Source: Cronobacter condimenti 1330 (GTDB taxonomy: Bacteria; Pseudomonadota; Gammaproteobacteria; Enterobacterales; Enterobacteriaceae). From it: a stretch of 64,000 nucleotides of DNA. Where the stretch lies: the NCBI RefSeq assembly GCF_001277255.1, contig NZ_CP012264.1, positions 2,170,001 through 2,234,000 on the forward strand, written 5' to 3'. Under the pieces are notes generated by a model that was not told the origin of the DNA, did no database searches, and was given only the letters and a program-made list of their open reading frames with translations. Made by a program: the position numbers and the translations under genes. Shown one piece after another: positions 26,608 to 35,206 of the stretch (within the stretch, counting starts at the first letter, position 1; each line of letters starts with the position of its first letter).

Positions 26608-27844
26608 ACCGGGTAGTGTAGCCGGGTGAGAGAAACTCGCGTTTCATCGCCCAGGGTTTGACTATCCCCTGGCCTGCAAACCAGAGCTTGCCCTTGCCAG
26701 AGCGATTATATTCATCCAGCAGATGCATCAATGGCGCGCTGTTGGGCTGCGGCGGATGTTCGTCGAAGAGATTGAGCTGCGCCACACCCTGACTGAAAAA
26801 ATCCCCGAGCATGACGCCCGCTTTGATATAGCGATACCCTTCGCGCCAGATGGCGTCCAGCGCGCTCACGGCGAGGCGCACAATTTCACGGGTGTCGTTC
26901 GTGGGCGTCAGCGCCTGCCCCAGCGCCTGATTGCTGTAGCGCGCCTGCGGATCGTCATGTGGGCTGGTGCGAATAAACACCGCCACCTGACGGCAGAACT
27001 GATGCTCGTGGCGCAGCTTCTCCGCCGCTCGCTCGGCCCAGGCGCAGACCGCCTGGCGCATGTCCTGGTAATCCGTCACGCGGTAGCCGAACGATCGGCT
27101 GCAAACGATCTGCTGCTTCGGCGCGACAAATTCATCCATCGCGAGGCACGGCTCGCCGCGCAGCTCGCGCACGGTGCGCTCCAGCACCACGTTAAAGTTT
27201 TTGCGGATGACCCACGAGGGCGTGTTCGCCAGATCAAGCGCGGTTTCAATCCCCATCATCTCCAGTTTTTTGCTGAGCCTGCGCCCGACGCCCCACACGT
27301 CGCCTACCTTAAAATGCGGCAGCGCGCTGCGAAGCCGGGCCGGATCGCAGAGATCGACCACAACGCCTGACTTCGGCCATTTTTTGGTCGCGAGATTGGC
27401 AAGCTTGGCGAGCGTTTTGGTAGGCGCTATGCCGACGCCCACCGGCAGATGGGCTTCGCGCCAGAGCCGGTCGCGGATAGTCTGGCCGAAGGCGGTCAGC
27501 GACACCACGTTACTGACACCACGCAGATCGAGAAACGCCTCGTCGATCGAGTAGATCTCCACCTGCGGTGCCATCTCTTCGAGAATATCCATCACGCGTT
27601 TGCTCATATCGGCATAAAACGCGTAGTTGGAGCTAAATACCGTCACCTGGTGGCGCTCAAAGAGCGCGCGCTGTTTGAAATAAGGCTCCGCCATAGTGAT
27701 GCCGAGCGCTTTCGCCTGGCGACTGCGGGCAATCACGCAACCGTCGTTATTGCTCAGCACCACGACCGGTTTATCCCGCAGGTCCGGGCGGAATACGGTC
27801 TCGCACGAGGCGTAAAAGCTGTTGACGTCGACCAGCGCGTACAT
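26576..27844 (-). CDS. umuC: DNA polymerase V catalytic subunit UmuC
   Basis: Y-family translesion polymerase of 422 residues. Palm residues are visible: ALVDVNSFYASCE (first Asp) and EIYSIDEAFLDL (Asp-Glu pair). PVGVGIAPTKTLAKLAN is the finger/palm region. The C-terminal little finger includes SRSFGYRVTDY, and a probable beta-clamp-binding QLNLFDE follows. With cleaved UmuD it bypasses lesions mutagenically during the SOS response. It starts one base after the umuD stop. The 3' end overlaps the ASCH gene. Confidence 0.95.
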   Translation of the reverse strand: MYALVDVNSFYASCETVFRPDLRDKPVVVLSNNDGCVIARSRQAKALGITMAEPYFKQRALFERHQVTVFSSNYAFYADMSKRVMDILEEMAPQVEIYSIDEAFLDLRGVSNVVSLTAFGQTIRDRLWREAHLPVGVGIAPTKTLAKLANLATKKWPKSGVVVDLCDPARLRSALPHFKVGDVWGVGRRLSKKLEMMGIETALDLANTPSWVIRKNFNVVLERTVRELRGEPCLAMDEFVAPKQQIVCSRSFGYRVTDYQDMRQAVCAWAERAAEKLRHEHQFCRQVAVFIRTSPHDDPQARYSNQALGQALTPTNDTREIVRLAVSALDAIWREGYRYIKAGVMLGDFFSQGVAQLNLFDEHPPQPNSAPLMHLLDEYNRSGKGKLWFAGQGIVKPWAMKREFLSPGYTTRFSELPRASVW

Positions 27845-27845
27845 C

Positions 27846-28265
27846 TCAGCGCCTCTTTTTCAGCACCCAGGTCACCACGCCGAAAATAACCACTTCGGCG
27901 TCGCTTCCAAGGTTTATTGGCGCGAAATCCGGGTTCATCGGCACCAGTTGCGCTACCGGGCGCAGGCGCAAGGTTTTCACCGTGAACTCCCCTTCCAGCG
28001 CCGCCACGACGATATCGCCCTCCTGCGGCTTTAAAGCGCTGTCGACCACCAGAAGATCGCCATCTTCGATCCCGGCGCCGTTCATCGACTCCCCGGACGC
28101 CCAGAGAAAATAGGTGGCGTTGGGATGCACAATGCAATACGCATCCAGACTGACACGCTTTTCAACGTAATCCTGCGCGGGTGAGGGAAACCCGCAGGCC
28201 ACCTTCTCCAGAAACAGTGGCAAACCCTCAGCATCAGGCTGTGGCAAGAGACGCATCATTAACAT
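27846..28265 (-). CDS. umuD: SOS mutagenesis protein UmuD
   Basis: LexA/S24-family protein of 139 residues. The RecA-stimulated self-cleavage site is Cys-Gly in VACGFPSP. The Ser-Lys dyad is visible: Ser in ASGESMNGAG and Lys in EFTVKTLRLRP. ATG 28265 gives the same N-terminal length as E. coli UmuD before the cleavage site and has GGAG 6 bp upstream, so it is preferred to 28277. Cleaved UmuD' dimer joins UmuC to form polymerase V. A LexA box lies upstream. Confidence 0.95.
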   Translation of the reverse strand: MLMMRLLPQPDAEGLPLFLEKVACGFPSPAQDYVEKRVSLDAYCIVHPNATYFLWASGESMNGAGIEDGDLLVVDSALKPQEGDIVVAALEGEFTVKTLRLRPVAQLVPMNPDFAPINLGSDAEVVIFGVVTWVLKKRR

Positions 28266-28297
28266 GGCGTGCTCCATCCGTTTATTATGTTATTGTT

Positions 28298-28317
28298 TAC
28301 TGTGTTTATATACAGTA
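28298..28317. promoter_or_regulatory. LexA (SOS) box of umuDC
   Basis: TACTGTGTTTATATACAGTA: both CTGT and ACAG half-sites are perfect with the required 8-bp spacing, 33 bp upstream of the umuD start. Confidence 0.93.
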
Positions 28318-28397
28318 GTTTGAATTGCGGTATTCTGACAACCCTATTTTTAAGCGAAGCGGCGTAATTGCCTGGAGAATGACCATTTTTGTGGTTT

Positions 28398-28426
28398 TAC
28401 TGAGCGGATCGTAGCGATCCTCAGTA
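28398..28426. repeat. 12-bp hairpin upstream of umuDC / downstream of rlhA
   Basis: TACTGAG-GATCG pairs with CGATCCTCAGTA around a TAG loop, with a 2-nt bulge. No T run follows. It overlaps the stop of an 11-codon plus-strand ORF (28379-28414) that has GGAG just before its ATG. Role unknown. Confidence 0.45.
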
Positions 28427-28496
28427 CAGGAAAATGCGCGGCGGCTCTGAGGGCGTCAGGATCCAGCGCGAAAAATGCAGGCGTAAAAGGTACAGG

Positions 28497-28525
28497 CGAA
28501 AAAAAACCAGAGCATAAGCTCTGGT
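28497..28525 (-). terminator. Rho-independent terminator of rlhA
   Basis: ACCAGAGC-(4-nt loop)-GCTCTGGT stem, followed on the minus strand by eight or more T, about 20 bp past the rlhA stop. Confidence 0.9.
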
Positions 28526-28543
28526 TTTAACGAGTAAGGAAAG

Positions 28544-30508
28544 TTAAGCGCCTTTGCGTTTTGGCAGTGTTTTCAGCAGATCTTCCGGGCTGATAGACGC
28601 GACCACGCTGCCAGGGTGTGGCATTTTCAGAATGTGGTTTTTGATTTTCCCCACCACATGCATTTCGCAGGGTTTGCAGTCAAAGCGCAGCGTTAACACT
28701 TCATCGCCATGCACCAGTTGCATCGGCGTCGCCTTCCAGCTCTTAATATTGCCTTTCGCCTGTTTCGGGCAGAGGTTAAAGGCGAAGCGCAGACAGTGTT
28801 TGGTGATCATCACCGGCACGTCGCCTTTTTCTTCATGCGCTTCATAGGCCGCGTCAATCAGTTGCACACCATAACGCTGGTAGAATTCACGCGCTTTATG
28901 GTTGTAAACGTTCGCGAGGAAGCTCAGATGCGTTTCCGGGTAGACCGGCGGCGGCACAGAGACAGGTTTGCGCACGCCGCGCTGATAATTTGCCAGGCGC
29001 GCGGCATCCAGCGCCTCGACGGCCTCTCGACGGAAGGCGTTCAACTGGCTATTCGGCACGAACAGCGCGCCCGGCAGCGTAACCTGCACGTCGCGGGCGA
29101 AATAAATCGTCTGCCCGAGTTTCGCCAGCCCCTCTTTCAGGCTGGTCAGTGCTTTTTCCGGGTTGTTTGCTTCATCGAACTGGCCGTCCAGCGTGTGCGT
29201 CACGCTGACGCCGTCTTCGCAGGTTAAGGTCAGGATCAGCTGTTCCTGCCAGCCGCCAAGTTCGATATCCACTGCCACGCGACGTTCACTGGAGGTTTTC
29301 AGCAACGCCTGCTGCCAGTTGTGATCGAGATTGCGGTTAAGCGTATGACGCGGGCGCAGGGTTTTCAGCGCGGCCGGCATCTCGTTCGGGAAAACGCGGT
29401 AGCGGTTTTCGCCCGTTTTTTCCGCCACGTTAACGCGAAAACCCACCACTTCGCGCTTAATCATCACGTTCAGCCCGTCACCGTTCGCGAGCGGCTCGGT
29501 GGCCTCGACATCCAGATAATCTTTCCCGACGCTCAGCACTTCGCCAACCGGCAGGCCGACAAACGTCGGCGTGTCGAACGCGCCGATATCCATTTTTCGG
29601 GCATTCACGAAGTAATCGGTACTGCCGCGGTGGAACGTTTTGTCGGTGGATGGCACAAAATAGTGCGCGGTATTGCCCACCGAAGCACGCGCAAGATCGC
29701 CCCGGTCTTCGATAATGGCATCCAGCATCTGACGATAATGTGCCGTGATGTTTTTCACGTAGCTCATGTCTTTGTAGCGCCCTTCAATCTTGAAGGAGCG
29801 CACGCCCGCGTCGATAAGCGCCGCCAGGTTGGCAGTCTGATCGTTGTCTTTCATCGACAACAGGTGTTTTTCATACGCCACGACGCGGCCCTGGTCGTCT
29901 TTCAGGGTGTACGGCAGACGGCAGGCCTGCGAGCAGTCGCCGCGGTTGGCGCTGCGCCCGGTCTGCGCGTGAGAGATATAGCACTGGCCGGAATAAGCCA
30001 CGCAGAGCGCGCCATGAATAAAGAATTCGATGGTGGCATCGGTGTTTTCATGGATAGCGCGGATCTGATTGAGGTTCAGCTCGCGCGCGAGCACGATTTG
30101 CGAGAAACCGGCGTCGGAGAGAAACTTCGCTTTCTCCACGCTGCGGATATCGCACTGGGTGCTGGCATGCAGCTCAATAGGCGGAATATCCAGCTCCATG
30201 ATGCCCATATCCTGCACGATCAGGGCGTCAACGCCCGCGTCGTAGAACTGGCCGATAAGCTTACGGGCCGGCTCCAGCGCGTCGTCGTGCAGAATGGTGT
30301 TGAGCGTGACAAACACTTTCGCGCCGAAGCGATGGGCGAACGGCACCAGGTCTGCGATGTCCTGGAGGCTGTTGCTGGCGTTGTGGCGGGCACCGAAACC
30401 GGGGCCGCCGATATAGACTGCATCTGCGCCGTGCAGAATGGCTTCGCGGGCGATGGCGGTATCGCGGGCGGGGCTGAGCAGTTCAAGGTGATGCGATTGC
30501 AGGCGCAT
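28544..30508 (-). CDS. rlhA: 23S rRNA 5-hydroxycytidine synthase RlhA (YdcP, U32 family)
   Basis: Peptidase-U32-family protein of 654 residues, matching E. coli YdcP/RlhA rather than the shorter TrhP (YegQ). RlhA hydroxylates C2501 of 23S rRNA, using prephenate-dependent chemistry and an iron-sulfur cluster. The cluster region is in GALCVAYSGQCYISHAQTG and ANRGDCSQACRLPY; further cysteines occur in the C-terminal domain (RFAFNLCPKQAKG, FDCKPCEMH). Nearly colinear with the E. coli protein to the final LLKTLPKRKGA. It is a single gene with its own terminator. Confidence 0.95.
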   Translation of the reverse strand: MRLQSHHLELLSPARDTAIAREAILHGADAVYIGGPGFGARHNASNSLQDIADLVPFAHRFGAKVFVTLNTILHDDALEPARKLIGQFYDAGVDALIVQDMGIMELDIPPIELHASTQCDIRSVEKAKFLSDAGFSQIVLARELNLNQIRAIHENTDATIEFFIHGALCVAYSGQCYISHAQTGRSANRGDCSQACRLPYTLKDDQGRVVAYEKHLLSMKDNDQTANLAALIDAGVRSFKIEGRYKDMSYVKNITAHYRQMLDAIIEDRGDLARASVGNTAHYFVPSTDKTFHRGSTDYFVNARKMDIGAFDTPTFVGLPVGEVLSVGKDYLDVEATEPLANGDGLNVMIKREVVGFRVNVAEKTGENRYRVFPNEMPAALKTLRPRHTLNRNLDHNWQQALLKTSSERRVAVDIELGGWQEQLILTLTCEDGVSVTHTLDGQFDEANNPEKALTSLKEGLAKLGQTIYFARDVQVTLPGALFVPNSQLNAFRREAVEALDAARLANYQRGVRKPVSVPPPVYPETHLSFLANVYNHKAREFYQRYGVQLIDAAYEAHEEKGDVPVMITKHCLRFAFNLCPKQAKGNIKSWKATPMQLVHGDEVLTLRFDCKPCEMHVVGKIKNHILKMPHPGSVVASISPEDLLKTLPKRKGA

Positions 30509-30659
30509 AATTCGTCGTTATCCGTTATTTGAAAGACGGCTATTGTAGTCACATTCGGGGCGTACGGAAACTGTTTCACGGCGCGGCTGCCCGTTTGCCA
30601 GTCTGCGGGAAAGTATTGCACAAAGGTTTCGTTCGCGCGGCGCGCAAGACGGTGTACGA

Positions 30660-30745
30660 TTGCGCGGTATTCCTGAATTATCACCTCAGTTTCATCGTGT
30701 CGTTGCAAATTGTCGTTGGCCGCAAGTTCGCTTGCGGCTTTTTTT
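30660..30745 (+). ncRNA. Candidate small RNA between rlhA and sutR
   Basis: A perfect intrinsic terminator (30719-30745) lies on the plus strand, although both flanking genes are on the minus strand and no plus-strand gene precedes it. An RNA of about 70-85 nt ending there is the simplest explanation. The 5' end is a guess; TGTACGAT at 30652-30659 could be an extended -10. Not recognised as a named sRNA. Confidence 0.35.
30719..30745 (+). terminator. Orphan plus-strand intrinsic terminator
   Basis: GCCGCAAG-TTCG-CTTGCGGC with a UUCG tetraloop and seven T. There is no T run on the minus strand, so it does not serve sutR. Confidence 0.88.
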
Positions 30746-31274
30746 ATGCCCGCGGGTAGTGGATCAGTGAGTGAAAGCGCACCGGCAGCGGCGTCGGGTT
30801 ACGATAGCCATGCGCCCTGTCGCCTGCAAACTTCAGCCCTTCGCCGGGGCCAAGCCGCCGCCAGACGCCTTCGGTGTGCAATTCCAGCTCGCCCTCAATC
30901 ACGACCACATGCTCCGTGACGCCCTTCTCATGCGGCGTAGAGTCGCTCTGCGCGCCGGGCGCGAGCGTAATGGCGAGCATATCAAAGCGCAGCTGTTCAT
31001 CCCACGGAAAGAGCGGCTCGACAATCATGGCGTGCTCCGCGTCAAACACCGGACGCGCGCCCGCCGCAGGCGGCGTAATAAACACAGAAAACGGCACGTT
31101 GAAACCAGTGGCGATTTTCCAGAGCGTCGCGACGGTTGGGCTTGATTCATTGCGCTCGATCTGCCCGAGCATCGCTTTTGACACGCCGGTCGCATCGGCG
31201 GCCTGCGTCAGGCTCCATGATTTCTGCTGGCGCAGCGTTTTCAGCGTCTGTGCAAGATGGGCGGTGATATCCAT
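30744..31274 (-). CDS. sutR: XRE-cupin regulator SutR (YdcN)
   Basis: A 176-residue regulator: N-terminal XRE helix-turn-helix (WSLTQAADATGVSKAMLGQIERNESSP, read as TQAADATGVSKAMLGQIE) and a C-terminal cupin (about 100-170, TEHVVVIEGELELH). E. coli SutR represses genes of sulfur utilisation and acts at its own region. It is divergent from ydcO with 93 bp between, holding repeated GTTATA operators. Start ATG 31274 has AAGGAG upstream. Confidence 0.92.
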   Translation of the reverse strand: MDITAHLAQTLKTLRQQKSWSLTQAADATGVSKAMLGQIERNESSPTVATLWKIATGFNVPFSVFITPPAAGARPVFDAEHAMIVEPLFPWDEQLRFDMLAITLAPGAQSDSTPHEKGVTEHVVVIEGELELHTEGVWRRLGPGEGLKFAGDRAHGYRNPTPLPVRFHSLIHYPRA

Positions 31275-31309
31275 AGGCTCTCCTTTGTCGCGCCCAGTAT
31301 AGCGCCTTG

Positions 31310-31354
31310 TGCGTTATAGCGCACGATGCTAGAGTCTCTGGACGTTATAACGCA
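31310..31354. promoter_or_regulatory. Paired GTTATA operators between sutR and ydcO
   Basis: TGCGTTATAGCGCA (31310-31323) and ACGTTATAACGCA (31342-31354) are two near-palindromic copies of one motif in the divergent promoter, about 30 bp apart. They are the likely SutR binding sites, by inference. Confidence 0.6.
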
Positions 31355-31367
31355 CAGCGGAGTTTTT

Positions 31368-32546
31368 ATGTCTTTTCCCCGTCCGCGCTTAGCACTCCCC
31401 CCCGCACCCGCCGTGATCGCGGGCTTTGTCGCAGTGCTGGTCGGTTACGCCAGCTCTGCCGCGATTATCTGGCAGGCCGCCACGGCAGCAGGCGCGACAT
31501 CCGCACAGACCGCCGGATGGATGACGATGCTGGGTATCGGCATGGGCGTGAGTACGCTCGCGTTAAGCCTGTGGTATCGCGCCCCGGTGCTGACCGCGTG
31601 GTCAACGCCCGGCGCGGCGCTGCTGGCAACAAGCCCTGTCGGCAGCAATCTGCATGAAACTATCGGAATATTTATCGTCGCCTCTGCGCTTATCGTGATA
31701 TGCGGCGCCACCGGGCTGTTTGCCCGACTGATGAAAATAATCCCGCCAGGCCTGGCTGCCGCCATGCTGGCAGGCATTTTGCTGCGCTTCGGGTTGCAGG
31801 CATTCGCCACGCTGGACGGGCATTTCGCGCTGTGTGCCGCCATGACGGGCGCGTGGCTTTTTTGCAAAGCATTCGCCCCACGCTATGCCGTGGTGGCTGC
31901 ACTGCTGGCGGGCGTCGCAGTCTGTCTCTGGCAGGGCGAAATAAATACCGGGGCGCTGCAGGTTCGCTTCGCGCCCCCGGAATTCGTATCGCCCGTGTTC
32001 ACCCTCTCGTCGCTGCTCGGCGTCGGCCTGCCCTTCTTTCTGGTCACGATGGCCTCGCAAAACGCGCCGGGCGTCGCCACATTGCAGGCATCCGGCTACC
32101 GCGTGCCGGTGTCCCCGCTGATGGTGACGACGGGGCTGACGGCGCTGGTGCTCGCGCCGTTCGGCGTCTTTTCTGTCTGCATTGCCGCGATCACCGCCGC
32201 CATTTGCCAGAGCCCGGAGGCGCATCCAGTGCCGGAAAAACGCTGGATGGCGGCGGCGATGGCAGGCGTCTTTTATCTGCTGGCGGGCGTGTTCGGCGGC
32301 TCAATTGGCGCGCTGATGACGGCCCTGCCGCCGCCCTGGCTACAGACGCTGGCCGGGCTGGCACTGCTTGGCACCATCGGCAGCAGTCTGCATCAGGCGC
32401 TGGCGAACGAGCGCGCCCGCGATGCGGCGCTGATAACCTTTCTGGTGACGGCGTCAGGCGTGACGCTGCTGGGGGTCGGTTCGGCTTTCTGGGGGCTGGT
32501 AGCGGGTGGGATAAGCTACGCGCTGCTGGCGCGCCGGGCGAAATAA
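31368..32546 (+). CDS. ydcO: BenE-family membrane transporter YdcO
   Basis: Benzoate/H+ symporter-family (BenE) protein of 392 residues with about 12 helices. It matches E. coli YdcO (YASSAAIIWQAA, VLTAWSTPGAALL, TMASQNAPGVATL, AAITAAICQSPEAHP). ATG 31368 has GGAG upstream and matches the family start; an upstream frame to 31326 runs through the operators. The substrate in enterobacteria is unknown. Probably controlled by the divergent SutR. A bidirectional terminator follows. Confidence 0.92.
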   Translation: MSFPRPRLALPPAPAVIAGFVAVLVGYASSAAIIWQAATAAGATSAQTAGWMTMLGIGMGVSTLALSLWYRAPVLTAWSTPGAALLATSPVGSNLHETIGIFIVASALIVICGATGLFARLMKIIPPGLAAAMLAGILLRFGLQAFATLDGHFALCAAMTGAWLFCKAFAPRYAVVAALLAGVAVCLWQGEINTGALQVRFAPPEFVSPVFTLSSLLGVGLPFFLVTMASQNAPGVATLQASGYRVPVSPLMVTTGLTALVLAPFGVFSVCIAAITAAICQSPEAHPVPEKRWMAAAMAGVFYLLAGVFGGSIGALMTALPPPWLQTLAGLALLGTIGSSLHQALANERARDAALITFLVTASGVTLLGVGSAFWGLVAGGISYALLARRAK

Positions 32547-32548
32547 AA

Positions 32549-32569
32549 AGAGGGAGCCTGGCTCCCTCT
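32549..32569. terminator. Bidirectional terminator between ydcO and ydcL
   Basis: AGAGGGAGC-CTG-GCTCCCTCT, a 9-bp perfect stem with an A run on the left (a T run for the minus-strand ydcL). The right side is only modestly T-rich, so it is stronger for ydcL. Confidence 0.78.
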
Positions 32570-32578
32570 GTTATGCGA

Positions 32579-33247
32579 TTACCTGGGCGTGGGGTCAAAC
32601 ATGCGCGCGTCGGTCGCCATATCGTCGATAACCTGCTTAAGGTTCTCCACCGTAAGCGGTGTTTTCTCGTTATTCAGTTCCTTGCCTTCGCCTTTACGCA
32701 CCACTTTTACCACGGTTTTTTGCGTTGTCGCGTCAATCAACTCACCTTCAAAAAACAGGCTGGTATCCATGGTGCGATGGCCGGTCGCCACCTCGGTGCC
32801 GGCCACCACCAGCGCTACCGGCAGCACTTCATAAAATTGCAGGCCCTCTTTGCTGCTGTCCACCGCCGTGATGGCACCGCGGAAAATAACGCTGCGTGGA
32901 CCTGGCGTGGTCACCAGCGGTTTGCGGCTGGCGGCCGCGTTTTTAAGCTGCGTATTGGTGTAATTGAGCAGGCCGTCCAGTACCTTTTGTGAAATCTGCG
33001 CGGTCGGTTTTGGCGTCGGGTAATAAACGACAGGGTTATAGACAATCGAGTCGTAATTATTCAGGTTAAAACCCGGCGCGACCCAGCGCATAGCCGGTTT
33101 GCCGGTAGCCGAGGTGACCTTTTCAAGACCGGAATAGTCTTTCAGGAAGCCAGAATATTGTTCAGGTTTGGTGACGCTCGATGAACAACCCGCCAGCAGC
33201 AAAAGCGCCGCCAGTCCGGAAGCTTTAAATAACGATGTGCTGTGCAT
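32579..33247 (-). CDS. ydcL: YdcL lipoprotein (DUF3313)
   Basis: A 222-residue lipoprotein with signal LFKASGLAALLLLAGC (lipobox LAGC) and mature start CSSSVTKPEQYSGFL. Strongly conserved blocks with E. coli YdcL: TSATGKPAMRWVAPGF, YYPTPKP, PGPRSVIFRGAITAVD, EGLQFYEVLPVALVVAG and ATGHRTMDTSLFFEGELIDA. Function unknown; probably outer-membrane attached, since residue +2 is Ser, not Asp. Start ATG 33247 has AGGGA upstream. Confidence 0.9.
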   Translation of the reverse strand: MHSTSLFKASGLAALLLLAGCSSSVTKPEQYSGFLKDYSGLEKVTSATGKPAMRWVAPGFNLNNYDSIVYNPVVYYPTPKPTAQISQKVLDGLLNYTNTQLKNAAASRKPLVTTPGPRSVIFRGAITAVDSSKEGLQFYEVLPVALVVAGTEVATGHRTMDTSLFFEGELIDATTQKTVVKVVRKGEGKELNNEKTPLTVENLKQVIDDMATDARMFDPTPR

Positions 33248-33462
33248 AAGAAAATCCCTGTGAGTGGGTGAGCACTGAATTTATAGCAAACGGGCGCGCA
33301 AAGAGATCGTGAAAAAACGAGACGCGAGAAGAAAAAGCGATCGCGGACGTAAAATAGGATAAGAACAATAAATAAATGTGATGCCAATTATAAAATTAAT
33401 ATACGCCGTTTATAAAAATGAGTGGCAGCCAGAGACGAAGGGCTCCGGCTGCGCCGCAGATC

Positions 33463-34056
33463 TTAGCGTTTTTTCGCGAGCATGGTCGCAAAACGCAGGC
33501 TGATACGATTGCCGCTGGCATCGGTCTTATGAAGCTGACCAACATCTTCATTATATTTAATGAGATCCCAGCCCTCATAATACTGGCGCAACTCCCCTTC
33601 ACGGAAGGCAAACGGGAACCCCACTGTGCACGGATAATCGTCAGTATCCATCGCAGCCACAATCAGGTTATATCCGCCCGGCGCGGTGCAGCGTTGCATA
33701 TTAGCAATCAGCCCCGGAATAGCCTGGCGCTCAAGAAACATCATTACGACGGTGGAAAGAATAAAGTCATATTCACCGTCAAAATGCAGCGTATTTAAAT
33801 CTTTCACCGCCGTGTGCAGATTATTCAGCCCTTCAGCGGCCACAATACGCTCAAGATTCGCGACGCTCGCCGGGTTTTTATCCCACGCCGTTACCGTAAA
33901 ACCGCGGGCGGCAAGATAGAGACTATTACGCCCGTTGCCGCAGCCGAGATCCAGCGCGCGGCCAGGCTGCACGTAGTTAATGGCGTTAACCACATCAGAG
34001 TGCGTGGCCGTCAGGCCATATTTTTCAGTGAAATAATTGTCAGCGCGAACGTTCAT
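33463..34056 (-). CDS. tehB: SAM-dependent methyltransferase TehB (tellurite resistance)
   Basis: Class I methyltransferase of 197 residues. SAM motif LDLGCGNG is at residues 35-42, with motif II region AWDKNPASV. It matches E. coli TehB, which methylates and detoxifies tellurite and other chalcogen anions. E. coli and Haemophilus pair it with the membrane protein TehA; no tehA is present upstream here, where ydcK follows directly. GAGGAAA precedes the ATG. Confidence 0.92.
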   Translation of the reverse strand: MNVRADNYFTEKYGLTATHSDVVNAINYVQPGRALDLGCGNGRNSLYLAARGFTVTAWDKNPASVANLERIVAAEGLNNLHTAVKDLNTLHFDGEYDFILSTVVMMFLERQAIPGLIANMQRCTAPGGYNLIVAAMDTDDYPCTVGFPFAFREGELRQYYEGWDLIKYNEDVGQLHKTDASGNRISLRFATMLAKKR

Positions 34057-34222
34057 GGCATTTCCTCAAAGAGACCGCCAGAGATCGATGGCCACAGCGG
34101 CCTGTCGGCGAGGCGGTAAAGATACATTTTGAATGCATTTTATAAAAATTCCGTCCTGAACGCTATCGTCTTCCCGTCACGCTAAAATTTGCTACGGTTA
34201 ATTATCGCCCCCGAAGGAAGCC

Positions 34223-35206
34223 ATGATGAATAAATACCAGCTGAGCGAGGCCACGCGCGTCTACCGCTATACGCACAACGGCGAACCCTGCCATGTGACG
34301 CTGCGTCAGCTTATTGCGCTGCGTGATTTCGCCGATGTGAGCGCGGGGTCGCCCGGCGGTTGGGTGGAATCACCGGAGAACCTCAGCCAGCAGGGCACAT
34401 GCTGGGTCTACGATCATAACAGCGTCGTGTTCGCCGGCGCGAAAATCCGCGGAAATGCGCGTGTCAGCCAGACGTGCGTGATTCATCACGCCGCGGTCAT
34501 CAGCGATGACGCCTGGATAGACAGCGCGCACATCAGCGATGGCGCGCATGTGAGCGGGCGCGCCATGGTGCAGTGTTCAACGGTGCGTGGCGAGTGCCAT
34601 CTTTTTGGCGAGGCGCGGGTGATGCAGAACAGCCTGGTCGTTGGCGCCAAAGGGCTGACCGCCGATGCCGACAGCGCGCTGCGTATTTACGGCAATGCCA
34701 CGGTGAGCGCCTCACGCGTGGTACATCAGGCACAAATTTACGGGCGCGCGCTGGTCACGCATGCGTTTATTGAGCATCGGGCCGAGGTGTTTGAAAACGC
34801 AATTCTTGAAGGCAACGCCGACAACGATGTCTGGGTGTGCGACTGCGCGAAAATTCATGGTAACGCGCGGCTGGTCGCGGGGGTTGAAGAAAACGCCTCG
34901 CCGACGGTGCGCTACAGCTCAGAAGTCGCGGGCAACGCCCTCATTGAGGGCGACTGTCTGCTCGGCCATCATGTGCGTGTGGATGAACACGCCGTCGTTA
35001 CCGGCGGCCCGGTACGTCTCGACAACCATGTGACTATCACCGGGCGCGCACACGTGCGCGGCGAAGTGATGATTGAAGATAGCGTGACCCTGCATGATGA
35101 CGTGGTGGTCGCCGCGCCGCCCGGCGAAACCATCCGGCTGTGCGGATTTAAAACGCTGACCGGGAACGCACACATCCTGCGCACGCCCCTTCCGGGCCTG
35201 GCTTAG
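34223..35206 (+). CDS. ydcK: YdcK, left-handed beta-helix hexapeptide-repeat protein
   Basis: A 327-residue protein (two adjacent ATG codons, 34223 and 34226) made mostly of hexapeptide-type repeats (for example GNARVSQTCVIHHAAVISDDAW, read as NARVSQTCVI then AVISDDAWI). This is the left-handed beta-helix of acyltransferase-like proteins. It matches E. coli YdcK, whose structure is known but whose activity is not. GAAGGAAG precedes the start. Its stop overlaps the stop of convergent rimL by 3-4 bp. Confidence 0.9.
   Translation: MMNKYQLSEATRVYRYTHNGEPCHVTLRQLIALRDFADVSAGSPGGWVESPENLSQQGTCWVYDHNSVVFAGAKIRGNARVSQTCVIHHAAVISDDAWIDSAHISDGAHVSGRAMVQCSTVRGECHLFGEARVMQNSLVVGAKGLTADADSALRIYGNATVSASRVVHQAQIYGRALVTHAFIEHRAEVFENAILEGNADNDVWVCDCAKIHGNARLVAGVEENASPTVRYSSEVAGNALIEGDCLLGHHVRVDEHAVVTGGPVRLDNHVTITGRAHVRGEVMIEDSVTLHDDVVVAAPPGETIRLCGFKTLTGNAHILRTPLPGLA

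Noticed and set aside
28440..28528. 27-codon Arg/Lys-rich plus-strand frame
   Set aside because: Poorly spaced ribosome site, extreme composition and overlap with the rlhA terminator point to a chance frame.
31700..32992. 430-codon plus frame across ydcO and into ydcL
   Set aside because: It is the +2 shadow of ydcO and crosses the ydcO terminator into the opposite gene; Arg/Gly/Ala-rich, typical of a shifted frame.
34057..34222. Search for tehA upstream of tehB
   Set aside because: The gap is only 166 bp and contains no membrane-protein coding sequence, so tehA is absent at this locus.
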